From NCBI RefSeq assembly GCF_014643775.1, contig NZ_BMKC01000001.1, forward strand, positions 1,612,001 to 1,676,000: DNA of 64,000 nt. The letters are read 5' to 3'. The notes beneath the pieces were generated by a model. The model was not told the origin of the DNA, searched no databases, and was given only the letters and a program-made list of their open reading frames with translations. Position numbers and translations under genes: made by a program. The first letter of the stretch is position 1, and every line of letters starts with the position of its first letter. The DNA is from Arenimonas soli (GTDB lineage Bacteria; Pseudomonadota; Gammaproteobacteria; Xanthomonadales; Xanthomonadaceae). Below, piece by piece: positions 8,202-20,962 of the stretch.

Positions 8202-9229
8202 GAGGCCAGCAGGCCGCGGGCGCGGCCGTCGGCGATCGCCACCAGCAGGCGTTCGAGCTGCAGCCAGGGATCGCCGTCGCCGCGGCCCTTGGCGCTGCGG
8301 TCGATGCGGCCGCACTCGGCGACGAACTGTTCCCAGCGCGAGCTCGGGTGGCGTTCGATCGCGCGCCGGTAGGCGGCCTGCTTGTTCTGCCAGACGTGGG
8401 CGTCGCGCATCGCCGCCGCCAGGCGGCCGCCTTCGCTGGCGCGGGCCAGGGCGCACAGGCCCAGCACCTCTTTCGCCACCATCGGCATCAGCCCGGCCAC
8501 CTGGTCGCCTTCGGCGCGCAGGGCGGCCAGCATGCGCACGGCGCGGGCGGATTCGCCGGCCAGGGCGGCATCGACCAGGGTGAAGACATCAAAACGCGAA
8601 GAGTCCGCGACCAGCTTTTCCATCTGGTCGACGTCGATCGCCTCGCGGGTGCCGCCGGCCAGCAGGGCCAGCTTGTCCACTTCCTGGGCCGCGGCCAGCA
8701 GGTTGCCTTCGACCCGGTCGGCCAGGCGCTGCACCGCGTCGGGCGTGGCCACCAGTCCGCGGCTGCGCAGGCGCTGGAGCAGCCAGTCGCCCAGTTCGTG
8801 CGACTTGAGCGGCCAGAACACCACCAGGTGCCCGGCGCGGGCGATGGCCTCGCTCCACTTGCCGGCGTGTTTTTTGCTCCACTCCTGCGAGGTCACCAGC
8901 AGCACGGTGTCGGGCGGCGGGTTTTCGCAGAATTCGCGCAGGGCCTCGCCGCCTTCCTTGCCGGGCCGGCCGGTGGGCAGGCGCAGTTCGAACAGGCGAT
9001 GCGTGGCGAACAGGCTCATCGACGCCAGCCCCTGGCTGAGCCGGTTCCAGTCGAAGTCGGAATCGACGTCGTAGACCTCGCGTTCGCCGAAGCCCTGGTC
9101 GCGGGCGCAGGCGCGCACGGCGTCGGCCGCCTCCTGCACGAGCAGGGGTTCGGAGCCGGCCACCAGGTACACCGGGCGCAGCGGTTCGGCGGCCAGCTGG
9201 CGCGCGAACTGGGCCGGGCGCAGCTCCAT
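8198..9229 (-). CDS. holA: DNA polymerase III delta subunit
   Basis: HolA is the clamp-loader wrench that opens the beta sliding clamp. The 343-residue protein has the delta N-terminus with RPVYLVAGSEPLLVQEA (degenerate AAA+ nucleotide site), the TVLLVTSQEW strand, and the helical collar region with AQEVDKLALL. Length equals E. coli HolA (343). The ATG start overlaps the lptE stop (TGATG), and its stop overlaps the nadD start, so leuS-lptE-holA-nadD form a translationally coupled block. Confidence 0.95.
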   Translation of the reverse strand: MELRPAQFARQLAAEPLRPVYLVAGSEPLLVQEAADAVRACARDQGFGEREVYDVDSDFDWNRLSQGLASMSLFATHRLFELRLPTGRPGKEGGEALREFCENPPPDTVLLVTSQEWSKKHAGKWSEAIARAGHLVVFWPLKSHELGDWLLQRLRSRGLVATPDAVQRLADRVEGNLLAAAQEVDKLALLAGGTREAIDVDQMEKLVADSSRFDVFTLVDAALAGESARAVRMLAALRAEGDQVAGLMPMVAKEVLGLCALARASEGGRLAAAMRDAHVWQNKQAAYRRAIERHPSSRWEQFVAECGRIDRSAKGRGDGDPWLQLERLLVAIADGRARGLLAS

Positions 9230-9720
9230 CAGTCGGCGCGCAGCGCGGCGTCCAGGCGGCGCAGGATGGTGGCCACCATGTCGCGGCGCAGTTCTTCCTG
9301 CAGCAGGCGCTCCTCGGCCGGCGAGCCGATCGAACCCACGGCGTCGTAGGTGTACTCACGGGTGAGTTCGACGGTCTGGCGCGGCACCCGCAGCTTGCGG
9401 TCGGCGCCGGTGAGCTGGAAGTCCACCCGGTACAGGGTCTGGTACTCACGCACGCTGGCCCCCCTTTGGAAGCTGATCGGGCGGGTGCGCATGCGTTCGG
9501 CCATCACCTGCAGCGTGGCGGCCGGCTGGCCTTCCACCGCGGGCGTGGCGCCGGCGCGTTCGAGCGCGGTGGCCAGGTCCTGGCCCAGCGGGCTGTAAGG
9601 GTCGGCGGTGCTGACCGCCACCGGGCCCAGGCTGGAGGCCACGGCCAGGGAAGCCCGGGGCTTGAAGCCGCAGGCGGCGACCAGCAGGGACAGGCACAAC
9701 ACGATCAGCAGACGGGACAT
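9229..9720 (-). CDS. lptE: LPS-assembly lipoprotein LptE
   Basis: LptE plugs the LptD outer-membrane barrel and helps insert lipopolysaccharide in the outer leaflet. The 163-residue precursor has a lipoprotein signal peptide, with the lipobox LVAAC putting the lipidated cysteine at residue 17. The mature part shows the alternating strands and the PISFQRG and VDFQLTG segments expected of the family. It is only 4 bases downstream of leuS and overlaps holA, the standard leuS-lptE-holA arrangement. Confidence 0.92.
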   Translation of the reverse strand: MSRLLIVLCLSLLVAACGFKPRASLAVASSLGPVAVSTADPYSPLGQDLATALERAGATPAVEGQPAATLQVMAERMRTRPISFQRGASVREYQTLYRVDFQLTGADRKLRVPRQTVELTREYTYDAVGSIGSPAEERLLQEELRRDMVATILRRLDAALRAD

Positions 9721-9724
9721 CCGG

Positions 9725-13804
<4,080 letters not shown>

Positions 13805-13838
13805 TCACACTGACCCCTCCCCAGACCCGGCCGGCGCC

Positions 13839-14752
<914 letters not shown>

Positions 14753-14756
<4 letters not shown>

Positions 14757-15517
14757 GCCCGCTGCTACGGGCCCTGTGGGCCGAACGCCTGAAGCTGCGC
14801 GGCACCCTGGCGGCCTGGATGTGCCTGGTGGCGCCGGCCGTGGTGGTGGCCGTTTACGTCCTGCAGGTCGCCTTCTCCAAATTCCCGGCGAGCCGCGCGC
14901 CCCTGCCCGGGGACGAGGCCTGGGCGGCGTTCGTGCAGGCGACGCTGGTGCTGTGGGCCTTCCTGATGCTGCCGCTGCTGGTGACGCTGCAGGCGGCCCT
15001 GCTGGCCGGCCTGGACCACCAGGGCAACCAGTGGAAGCACCTGCTGGCGCTGGCGCCGCCGCGGCGCGTGCACTACCTGGCCAAACTGATCGGGCTGGCC
15101 GCGCTGGTGGCGCTGTCGCAGCTGGCCATGTTCGCGCTGCTGCCGCTGGGCGGGGCGGTGCTGGCGGCGGTGAAGCCGGCCTTCGGCCTGGTCGGCGCGC
15201 CGCCCTGGGGCATGCTGGCGCGGGACCTGGCGGAAATCTACGCGGCCAGCCTGCTGCTGGTGGCCCTGCATACCTTCATCGCGCTGCGCTGGCGCAGCTT
15301 CGCGGTGGCTGTCGGCATTGGCATGGCCGCGACCGTCATGGGTTTCCTGATCGGCCAGTCGGCGCGCTTCGGCCCCTGGTACCCGTGGTCGCTGCCGACC
15401 CAGACCCTGGCCAGCGACCCGGCGGTCGCGGCGCAGGTGTCGCTTTACAGCGTGGCGGCGGGACTGGTGGTGGCCGGCCTGGGCCTGCTCTGGTTCCGGC
15501 GCAGCGAACCGGACTGA
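14753..15517 (+). CDS. ABC-2 type transporter permease
   Basis: This 254-residue membrane protein has about six predicted helices (for example residues 20-40 AAWMCLVAPAVVVAVYVLQ, 60-80, 105-130, and a C-terminal helix SVAAGLVVAGLGLLWF). It is of the ABC-2/BcrB-like permease type and must partner with the ATPase whose stop codon it overlaps. The GNQWKHLLALAPPRR loop is the cytoplasmic coupling region typical of these permeases. Direction is probably export; the substrate (bacitracin-like peptide, drug or lipid) is not determinable here. Confidence 0.85.
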
Positions 15518-15582
15518 GCATTGGCTTGATTCGCGCCGGAACTGGCACCATCTCGGGTCCAGATCCCCGCGACGGACCCGCC

Positions 15583-16446
15583 ATGACCGATTCCAGCCCC
15601 CACGTCTTCGACGCCAGCCTGCCCACTTTCGAACAGGACGTGCTGCTGCGTTCGAAGGACGTGCCGGTGCTGGTCGACTTCTGGGCGACCTGGTGCGGGC
15701 CCTGCAAGTCCCTGGGCCCGGTGCTGGAAAAGCTGGCGGACGAGTTCAACGGCGGCTTCCTGCTGGCCAAGGTGGACGTGGACAAGGAACAGCAGCTGGC
15801 CGGCTATTTCCAGATCAAGTCGGTGCCGACGGTCATGCTGGTCAAGGACGGCCAGATCGTCGACGGCTTCCCCGGCGCCCTGCCCGAAGGCCAGTTGCGC
15901 CAGTTCCTGTCCCACCACGGCGTGACCGCGCGCGAGGCCGAAGAACCGGCCGAGGCCGCGGAACCGGCGCCCCTGGACCCGCACGAGGAAGTCGTGCGCC
16001 TGCGCGCGGCCACCCAGGCCGAACCCGACAACGAAGAACTCAAGCTCGACCTGGCCCTGGCCCTGCTGCGCACCGGCGCCGTGGCCGAGGCCGAAGGCCT
16101 GCTCGACAAGCTGCCGGCCAACCTGGCCCAGGACGACCGCGCCCTGCGTGGCCGCGCCCGGCTGGGTTTCGCCGCCCTGCTCAAGGACGCGCCGCCGGCC
16201 GACGTGTTGCGCCAGGCCGTCGCCGCCACCCCCGGCGACCTGCGCGCGCGGCACCTGCTGGGCGCGATGGACATCGTCGAAGGCCGCAGCCAGGACGGGC
16301 TGGAACAGTTCCTGGAAATGCTGCGCATCGACCGCAATTTCGAGGATGGCCTGCCGCGCAGGGCGCTTATAGACGCGTTCCGGGTGGTCGAGGACGAAGA
16401 CCTGGTGGGTGCCTACCGCCGCAAGATGGCGTCGCTGCTGTTCTGA
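15583..16446 (+). CDS. cnoX: CnoX/YbbN-type thioredoxin with TPR-like C-terminus
   Basis: The 287-residue protein carries an N-terminal thioredoxin fold (residues about 8-110) with the active site WCGPCK (C38, C41), and a C-terminal helical tetratricopeptide-like part (about 125-287) of the YbbN family. CnoX is a chaperedoxin: it holds oxidised or unfolded proteins and passes them to GroEL or DnaK. E. coli CnoX has lost the first active-site cysteine, but here the CxxC is intact, so disulfide reductase activity is expected. It stands alone, 65 bases after the ABC permease. Confidence 0.88.
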   Translation: MTDSSPHVFDASLPTFEQDVLLRSKDVPVLVDFWATWCGPCKSLGPVLEKLADEFNGGFLLAKVDVDKEQQLAGYFQIKSVPTVMLVKDGQIVDGFPGALPEGQLRQFLSHHGVTAREAEEPAEAAEPAPLDPHEEVVRLRAATQAEPDNEELKLDLALALLRTGAVAEAEGLLDKLPANLAQDDRALRGRARLGFAALLKDAPPADVLRQAVAATPGDLRARHLLGAMDIVEGRSQDGLEQFLEMLRIDRNFEDGLPRRALIDAFRVVEDEDLVGAYRRKMASLLF

Positions 16447-16453
16447 AGCCGGT

Positions 16454-17347
16454 TCAGGTGATGGCCCAGGTCACCAGGAACTGCAGCGGCCGGTACAACC
16501 ACGCGCTGCCCTGCAAGACCAGCACGAGTAGCGGCAAGGGCAGCAGGACCGCCGCCCACCACGGGCTGTCGTAGGCGCGGCGCAGGCCCAGCGTGAAATG
16601 CAGCCCGACCAGCACCAGCGAAGTGAACATCGCCCAGGCTGGCATCTGCCCCCTGCTCGCCGCCCCGGCCAGGTGGACGTAAAGCCAGCCCGCCGGCAGC
16701 AGCACCAACTGGACAAACAGCAGCAGGAAGGTGAACTGGTGCAGGGCCACCACCACGTGTTCGGCGAAATACCGACGTCGCCGGTGGAAGCACAGCCACA
16801 GGCCCAGGGCCAGCAGCGGCACGTGCAGGATGACCAGGGTCTTGCCGACGTCGCCGGCACGCGCGTTGTATTCCCCTGCCACGTCGGCAATCAGCACCGT
16901 GCGCGGCGAAGCCGGGCGGTCCTGCTCCGGCAGCTGCGACCAGCGTTGCAGCGCGTCGCGGTTGCGCTGTTCGATCCTCGCATCCACCAGGCGCTGCGCC
17001 AGGCTGCCGTGCAGCGACTGCCGCATCTGTTCATGCAGCGACAGATTGAAATCGGTGACGCCGACGGGCAGCACGAAGTACAGCACGTTCGCCAGCAGGA
17101 ACAGGGCGAAAGGCGACATCCAGCGGCGGCGGCGCCCGTCGAGGTAGTCGCGGCTCAGGCGCCCGGGCTGGAAAAACAGCGCACGCAGGCTGCCCCAAAG
17201 CCGCCCGTCGAGGTCGGTGAGCACGGCAAAGGCCTGCCGCAGCAGGTGCCCCAGGCGGCGATCGGCGTCGCCCAGGCGCTTTTGCCCGCAGGCGTGGCAA
17301 TACACGCCCTGCAGGATTTGGCCACAATTGGCGCAGGCCCCGGCCAT
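16454..17347 (-). CDS. DUF3667 membrane protein with N-terminal zinc ribbon
   Basis: The 297-residue protein starts with a four-cysteine zinc ribbon (C5, C8, C17, C20: CANCGQ and CHACGQ), then the DUF3667 signature LDGRLWGSLRALFFQPGRLSRDYLDGRR, and four to five membrane helices (about residues 85-105, 175-200, 210-235, 245-290). The ATG at 17347 is chosen because a strong GGAGG lies just upstream; an earlier in-frame ATG at 17377 has none. Function of the family is unknown. The gene is convergent with the thioredoxin gene (7-base gap) and divergent from the DUF4442 gene. Confidence 0.8.
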   Translation of the reverse strand: MAGACANCGQILQGVYCHACGQKRLGDADRRLGHLLRQAFAVLTDLDGRLWGSLRALFFQPGRLSRDYLDGRRRRWMSPFALFLLANVLYFVLPVGVTDFNLSLHEQMRQSLHGSLAQRLVDARIEQRNRDALQRWSQLPEQDRPASPRTVLIADVAGEYNARAGDVGKTLVILHVPLLALGLWLCFHRRRRYFAEHVVVALHQFTFLLLFVQLVLLPAGWLYVHLAGAASRGQMPAWAMFTSLVLVGLHFTLGLRRAYDSPWWAAVLLPLPLLVLVLQGSAWLYRPLQFLVTWAIT

Positions 17348-17391
17348 CCCCACCTCCCCTTCAGACCCGACGAGCATAACGTCCGACCCGC

Positions 17392-17868
17392 ATGAAAGCC
17401 TCCCGACTGCGCACCGTTTTCCGGCTCTGGCCGCCCTTCCTGTTCGCCGGCATCCGGGTCACCGGGATTTCCGACGACTTCCGGCACGCCCGGGTAGAGC
17501 TGCGCCAGCGCTGGTACAACCGCAACTACGTGGGCACCCACTTCGGCGGCAGCCTTTTCTCGATGGTCGATCCGTTCTGGATGATCCTGCTGATGCGCCG
17601 GCTCGGGCCCGATTACCTGGTCTGGGACCAGGCCGGCGAGATCCGCTTCGAAAAACCCGGCCGCGGCACCGTGGTGGCCGAATTCCGGCTCGAAGACGCC
17701 GTGGTGGACCAGGTACGGGCCGCCGCCGCGGGCGGCGACAAGGTGCTGCACTGGTTCGAGACCCCGGTGACCGACGCTTCCGGCGAGGTCGTGGCCCGGG
17801 TCCGCAAGCAGGTCTACGCCCGCCTCAAGCGCGACCGCCGGGATCCGGGGCCCACCGGAAAAACGTGA
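17392..17868 (+). CDS. DUF4442 hotdog-fold protein
   Basis: The 158-residue protein matches the DUF4442 group of hotdog-fold, thioesterase-like proteins: it has the WPPFLFAGIRV entry, RWYNRNYVGTHFGGSLFSMVDPF (conserved helix of the hotdog) and KPGRGTVVAEFRL. The family is thought to act on acyl-CoA or acyl carriers, but no reaction is proven. It is divergent from the DUF3667 gene (44-base gap) and precedes the kinase gene by 87 bases. Confidence 0.75.
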   Translation: MKASRLRTVFRLWPPFLFAGIRVTGISDDFRHARVELRQRWYNRNYVGTHFGGSLFSMVDPFWMILLMRRLGPDYLVWDQAGEIRFEKPGRGTVVAEFRLEDAVVDQVRAAAAGGDKVLHWFETPVTDASGEVVARVRKQVYARLKRDRRDPGPTGKT

Positions 17869-17893
17869 CCCAATTCACGGTTTGACGCCCGGC

Positions 17894-17921
17894 TTGCCTG
17901 AACGGCTGGCTCCCGTATGCT
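17894..17921 (+). promoter_or_regulatory. Possible sigma-70 promoter for the kinase gene
   Basis: TTGCCT (17894-17899) and TATGCT (17916-17921) are separated by 16 bases, 34 bases before the kinase ATG. The -35 region is part of a 13-base word, TTGCCTGAACGGC, that recurs inverted at 47924-47936. Confidence 0.4.
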
Positions 17922-17955
17922 TGGGGGCCCGCCCCCCGCCCCTCCCGACCGCGCC

Positions 17956-20274
17956 ATGCAGCAGGAAGAAGAGCTTTCCCCTGACGAGCTGACCGCGCTG
18001 CTCTCCAGCTACATGCCGGAGATCCCGGGCTATCGGGTGCTGCGCCGCATCGGCAAGGGCGGCATGTCCCAGGTCTACCTGGGCGTTCAGGAATCCCTGG
18101 ATCGCCAGGTGGCGATCAAGGTGATGTCACCCGCGGCCCTGACCGACGAAATCTCCAAACAGCGCTTCGAACACGAGGCGCGCACCATCGCCAAGCTCGA
18201 ACACCCCTGCATCGTCGGCATCCACGAGGTCGGTCGCACGCGCCAGGGCCTGCTGTATTACGTGCTGCCCTACCTGGCCAAGGGCCACCTGGGCCAGCGC
18301 GATTTCACCCAGGACGAAGACCGCGCCGTCGAAGTGCTGCGCTCGCTGCTTTCCGCGCTCGAATACGCCCACGCGCGCGGCATCGTGCATCGCGACGTCA
18401 AGGCCGAAAACGTGCTGTTCGACAACGCCGACCGGCCGCTGCTCACCGACTTCGGCATCGCGCTGAGCAAGCGCGACTCCACCCGCATCACCACCGCCGG
18501 CCTGGCCGTCGGCAGCGGCGGCTACATGGCGCCGGAACAGGCGCGTGGCGAAGTGGTGGACGGCCGCGCCGACCTCTACAGCGTGGGCGTGCTGGCCTAC
18601 GAACTGCTCACCGGCCACCTTCCGTTCCAGGCGGCCGACCCGCTGGCCCTGGCCCTGATGCACGCGCAGGACCCGGTGCCCCGCCTGGCGCCGGAGAAAA
18701 AACACTGGCAGCCGTTCATCGACCGGGCCATGGCCAAGTCGCCGGACAACCGCTACCGCAACGCCCAGCAGATGCTGGGTGCCCTGAACCAGATCGCTGC
18801 GGGCAAACGCGCCGAGCCGATGATCAATCCGGACCTGGTCAAGGGCGCGTTCGAGCGCTGGTGGAAGCCGTTGCTGGCCACCGCTTCGGCCGCCCTGCTG
18901 GCGGCGGTGGCGATCCTGTGGCTGATGGATGGTCGCGACGAGCCGCAAACGCCGGCCGGCGACTTCTTCACCGTCGAAGAGGCACCAGCCCAGCCCGTCG
19001 CCGCAGCGCCCGAGCCCGCGCCGGCCCGGGTCGCCGCGGAAGCCGGACCGGAAGTACCCGTCCAGGCCCCGGCCGAACCGGTACCGGCGCCAGCCGCGCA
19101 GGACGTGGTCGCCGCCGCCGGCCCCTTCGACCAGGTCCGCGCCGAAGTCACCACCACCACGCTCGACTACGACCCCACCCGCCCGGCCGCCCGCGAACTT
19201 TCCGCCGCCCGGCGGCAGATCCAGCGCCAGCGGCTGAGCCTGCCGCCGGGCGACAACGCCATGGAGACGCTGCGCGCCGCGCGCCAGGTGGCGCCGCGCG
19301 AGCCGGCCCTGTTCCGCCTGGCCGACGAAGTGATCGCCTACTACAGCACCCGCGTTGTCGCCGCCGTCGAAGCCGGCGACGACGGCGCGGCGCGGCAGAA
19401 CTACGACCGCGCGGCTCCGTTCGCCGCGGAAATGGACCGGCTTGAAGGCAAGCCCTGGCGCGAAATGCGCGAAGCCCTGCCGCCGCTGCTGCTGGCAAGG
19501 CTGGAAAAGGGGCTCGAGGCCCTGGACGCCGACAGCGTGGGCGCCACCAAGCTGCTGGCCGCGGCCCTGGACGTCGCTCCGGCCAGCCTGGAGCCGGCCT
19601 GGTCGAAGGCGGTGGAACTGCCCAAGGCCGGCGACACCCTGCCCGACAGCGCCGTCGCCATGATCCTGGTGCGGCCGCCGCGCGGCGCCCAGGCCGGCCT
19701 GGGCGCGATGCGCAATGAAGTGACCCGTGCCGAATACGCCGCCTTCGCCAGCGCCACCAAACGCCCGGCGGCGCGCTGCCGCAACCGCGTGGTGCCGATC
19801 AGCCTGAAAAAGCGCAGCTGGGATGATCCGGGCTACAGCCAGTCGGGCAACCACCCGGTGGCCTGCGTCAGCTTCGACGACGCCCAGGCCTACGCACAAT
19901 GGCTCAGCCGCCGCAGCGGTCTTTCCTACCGCCTGCCGACGCTGGGCGAATGGAGCCCCCTGGCCGACTACCGCGGCAGCGGCAATGCCTGCCGGGACGG
20001 CCGGATCGACTGCGGCACCGAAGGCACGGTCAACGCCGGGCAGGGACCGCTGAGCCCGCTGGGGCTGGCCGGCCTGCGCGGCAACCTGCGCGAGTGGACC
20101 AGCAACTGCACCCGCGGCTGCCAGCGCCGGCTGGCGGCCGGCATGGGCTGGCGCGATGCCCCCGACCGCAGCAGCCCCGGCCAGAGCAACGACTTCGACG
20201 GCGACACCGGCTTCGACGACATCGGTTTCCGGCTGGTGCGCGAGGTCACCGCGGCGGAGTTGGGCGCGCCCTGA
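17956..20274 (+). CDS. Transmembrane Ser/Thr protein kinase with C-terminal FGE/SUMF1-like domain
   Basis: The 772-residue protein has a cytoplasmic Hanks-type kinase domain (about residues 25-285): glycine loop GKGGMSQVYLG, K55 (VAIK), HRDVKAEN with catalytic D147, DFG at D165, and APEQARGE. One membrane helix lies at about 303-327. The outer part has a Pro/Ala-rich linker (330-400), a helical region, and an FGE-sulfatase/C-lectin-like domain (about 575-765) with YRLPTLGEWSPLADY, RGNLREWTSNC and DIGFRLVRE. The catalytic GGSWxC-type motif of true formylglycine-generating enzymes is absent, so this domain is probably a sensor or binding module. It may signal envelope state by phosphorylating cytoplasmic targets. 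Confidence 0.88.
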   Translation: MQQEEELSPDELTALLSSYMPEIPGYRVLRRIGKGGMSQVYLGVQESLDRQVAIKVMSPAALTDEISKQRFEHEARTIAKLEHPCIVGIHEVGRTRQGLLYYVLPYLAKGHLGQRDFTQDEDRAVEVLRSLLSALEYAHARGIVHRDVKAENVLFDNADRPLLTDFGIALSKRDSTRITTAGLAVGSGGYMAPEQARGEVVDGRADLYSVGVLAYELLTGHLPFQAADPLALALMHAQDPVPRLAPEKKHWQPFIDRAMAKSPDNRYRNAQQMLGALNQIAAGKRAEPMINPDLVKGAFERWWKPLLATASAALLAAVAILWLMDGRDEPQTPAGDFFTVEEAPAQPVAAAPEPAPARVAAEAGPEVPVQAPAEPVPAPAAQDVVAAAGPFDQVRAEVTTTTLDYDPTRPAARELSAARRQIQRQRLSLPPGDNAMETLRAARQVAPREPALFRLADEVIAYYSTRVVAAVEAGDDGAARQNYDRAAPFAAEMDRLEGKPWREMREALPPLLLARLEKGLEALDADSVGATKLLAAALDVAPASLEPAWSKAVELPKAGDTLPDSAVAMILVRPPRGAQAGLGAMRNEVTRAEYAAFASATKRPAARCRNRVVPISLKKRSWDDPGYSQSGNHPVACVSFDDAQAYAQWLSRRSGLSYRLPTLGEWSPLADYRGSGNACRDGRIDCGTEGTVNAGQGPLSPLGLAGLRGNLREWTSNCTRGCQRRLAAGMGWRDAPDRSSPGQSNDFDGDTGFDDIGFRLVREVTAAELGAP

Positions 20275-20296
20275 TCGGCGGCCCCGGCGCGTGGCC

Positions 20297-20302
20297 TACA
20301 AT
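20297..20302 (+). promoter_or_regulatory. TACAAT -10-like box seven bases before the DUF502 start
   Basis: TACAAT at 20297-20302 ends six bases before the ATG at 20309. If it is a working -10 element, transcription would start at or next to the ATG and the mRNA would be leaderless. No clear -35 was found. Confidence 0.3.
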
Positions 20303-20308
20303 CGCGCC

Positions 20309-20962
20309 ATGCGACGCCTACGTGCCTACTTCCTCACGGGCCTGCTGACCCTGCTGCCGATCTGGCTGGTCTGGATCGTCTTCAAGTTCGTGCTGGGCCT
20401 GCTCAAGGACATGAGCCAGCCCGTGGTGGCGCCGCTGTCGGCGCGCCTGGCCACGACGCATCCCGACTGGCTGGGCTGGGTGGACGACCCCTGGGCGCAG
20501 TCCACTTTCGCGATCGCCGCCACGGTGGTGGTGATCATCGCCGTGGGTGCACTGGCGCGCCGTGTCGCCGGCCAGCAGATGCTGCGCTGGTTCGAGGGCC
20601 TGATCGCCCGGGTGCCGCTGGCAAGCACCGTCTACGGCAGCGCGCGCAAGCTGCTCGACCTGCTGCAGACCAAGCCCGATGGCACCCAGCGCGTGGTGCT
20701 GATCGACTTCCCGCACCGCGAAATGAAGTGCGTGGGCTTCGTCACCCGCGTCATCCGCGAAGAAGGCAGCGGCCGCGAACTCGCCGCCGTGTACGTGCCG
20801 ACCACGCCCAACCCGACCTCGGGCTACCTGGAAATCGTGCCCGTGGACAAACTCACGCCCACCGACTGGAGCGTGGACGAGGCCATGGCCTTCATCATTT
20901 CCGGCGGCGCGGTCAGTCCGGAGACGATGCCCTTCGACCGGCCGAAGCCGGCGCGGGACTAA
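20309..20962 (+). CDS. DUF502 membrane protein
   Basis: The 217-residue protein is a full-length DUF502 (COG2928) member with two membrane helices (about 7-30, FLTGLLTLLPIWLVWIVFKF, and 72-92, AIAATVVVIIAVGALA) and a soluble tail with PLASTVYGSARKLLD and the VYVPTTPNPTSGYLEIVP segment. In the family the protein is inner-membrane, with unknown biochemical function. It follows the kinase gene by 34 bases, and its 3' end overlaps the 3' end of the oppositely oriented Kef-type antiporter gene by 50 bases. Confidence 0.88.
   Translation: MRRLRAYFLTGLLTLLPIWLVWIVFKFVLGLLKDMSQPVVAPLSARLATTHPDWLGWVDDPWAQSTFAIAATVVVIIAVGALARRVAGQQMLRWFEGLIARVPLASTVYGSARKLLDLLQTKPDGTQRVVLIDFPHREMKCVGFVTRVIREEGSGRELAAVYVPTTPNPTSGYLEIVPVDKLTPTDWSVDEAMAFIISGGAVSPETMPFDRPKPARD

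Noticed and set aside
8202-8456. Upstream extension of the nadD frame inside holA
   Set aside because: NadD homology begins at the GTG at 8201; the extra 85 residues are low-complexity and lie antisense-free inside holA in another frame.
17956-20274. Formylglycine-generating activity for the FGE-like domain
   Set aside because: The catalytic cysteine motif (GGSWxC type) is replaced by AGMGWRDAP, so only a binding role is supported.
20913-20962. Frameshift or mis-assembly at the DUF502/antiporter junction
   Set aside because: The 50-base overlap is tail-to-tail and both proteins end normally for their families.
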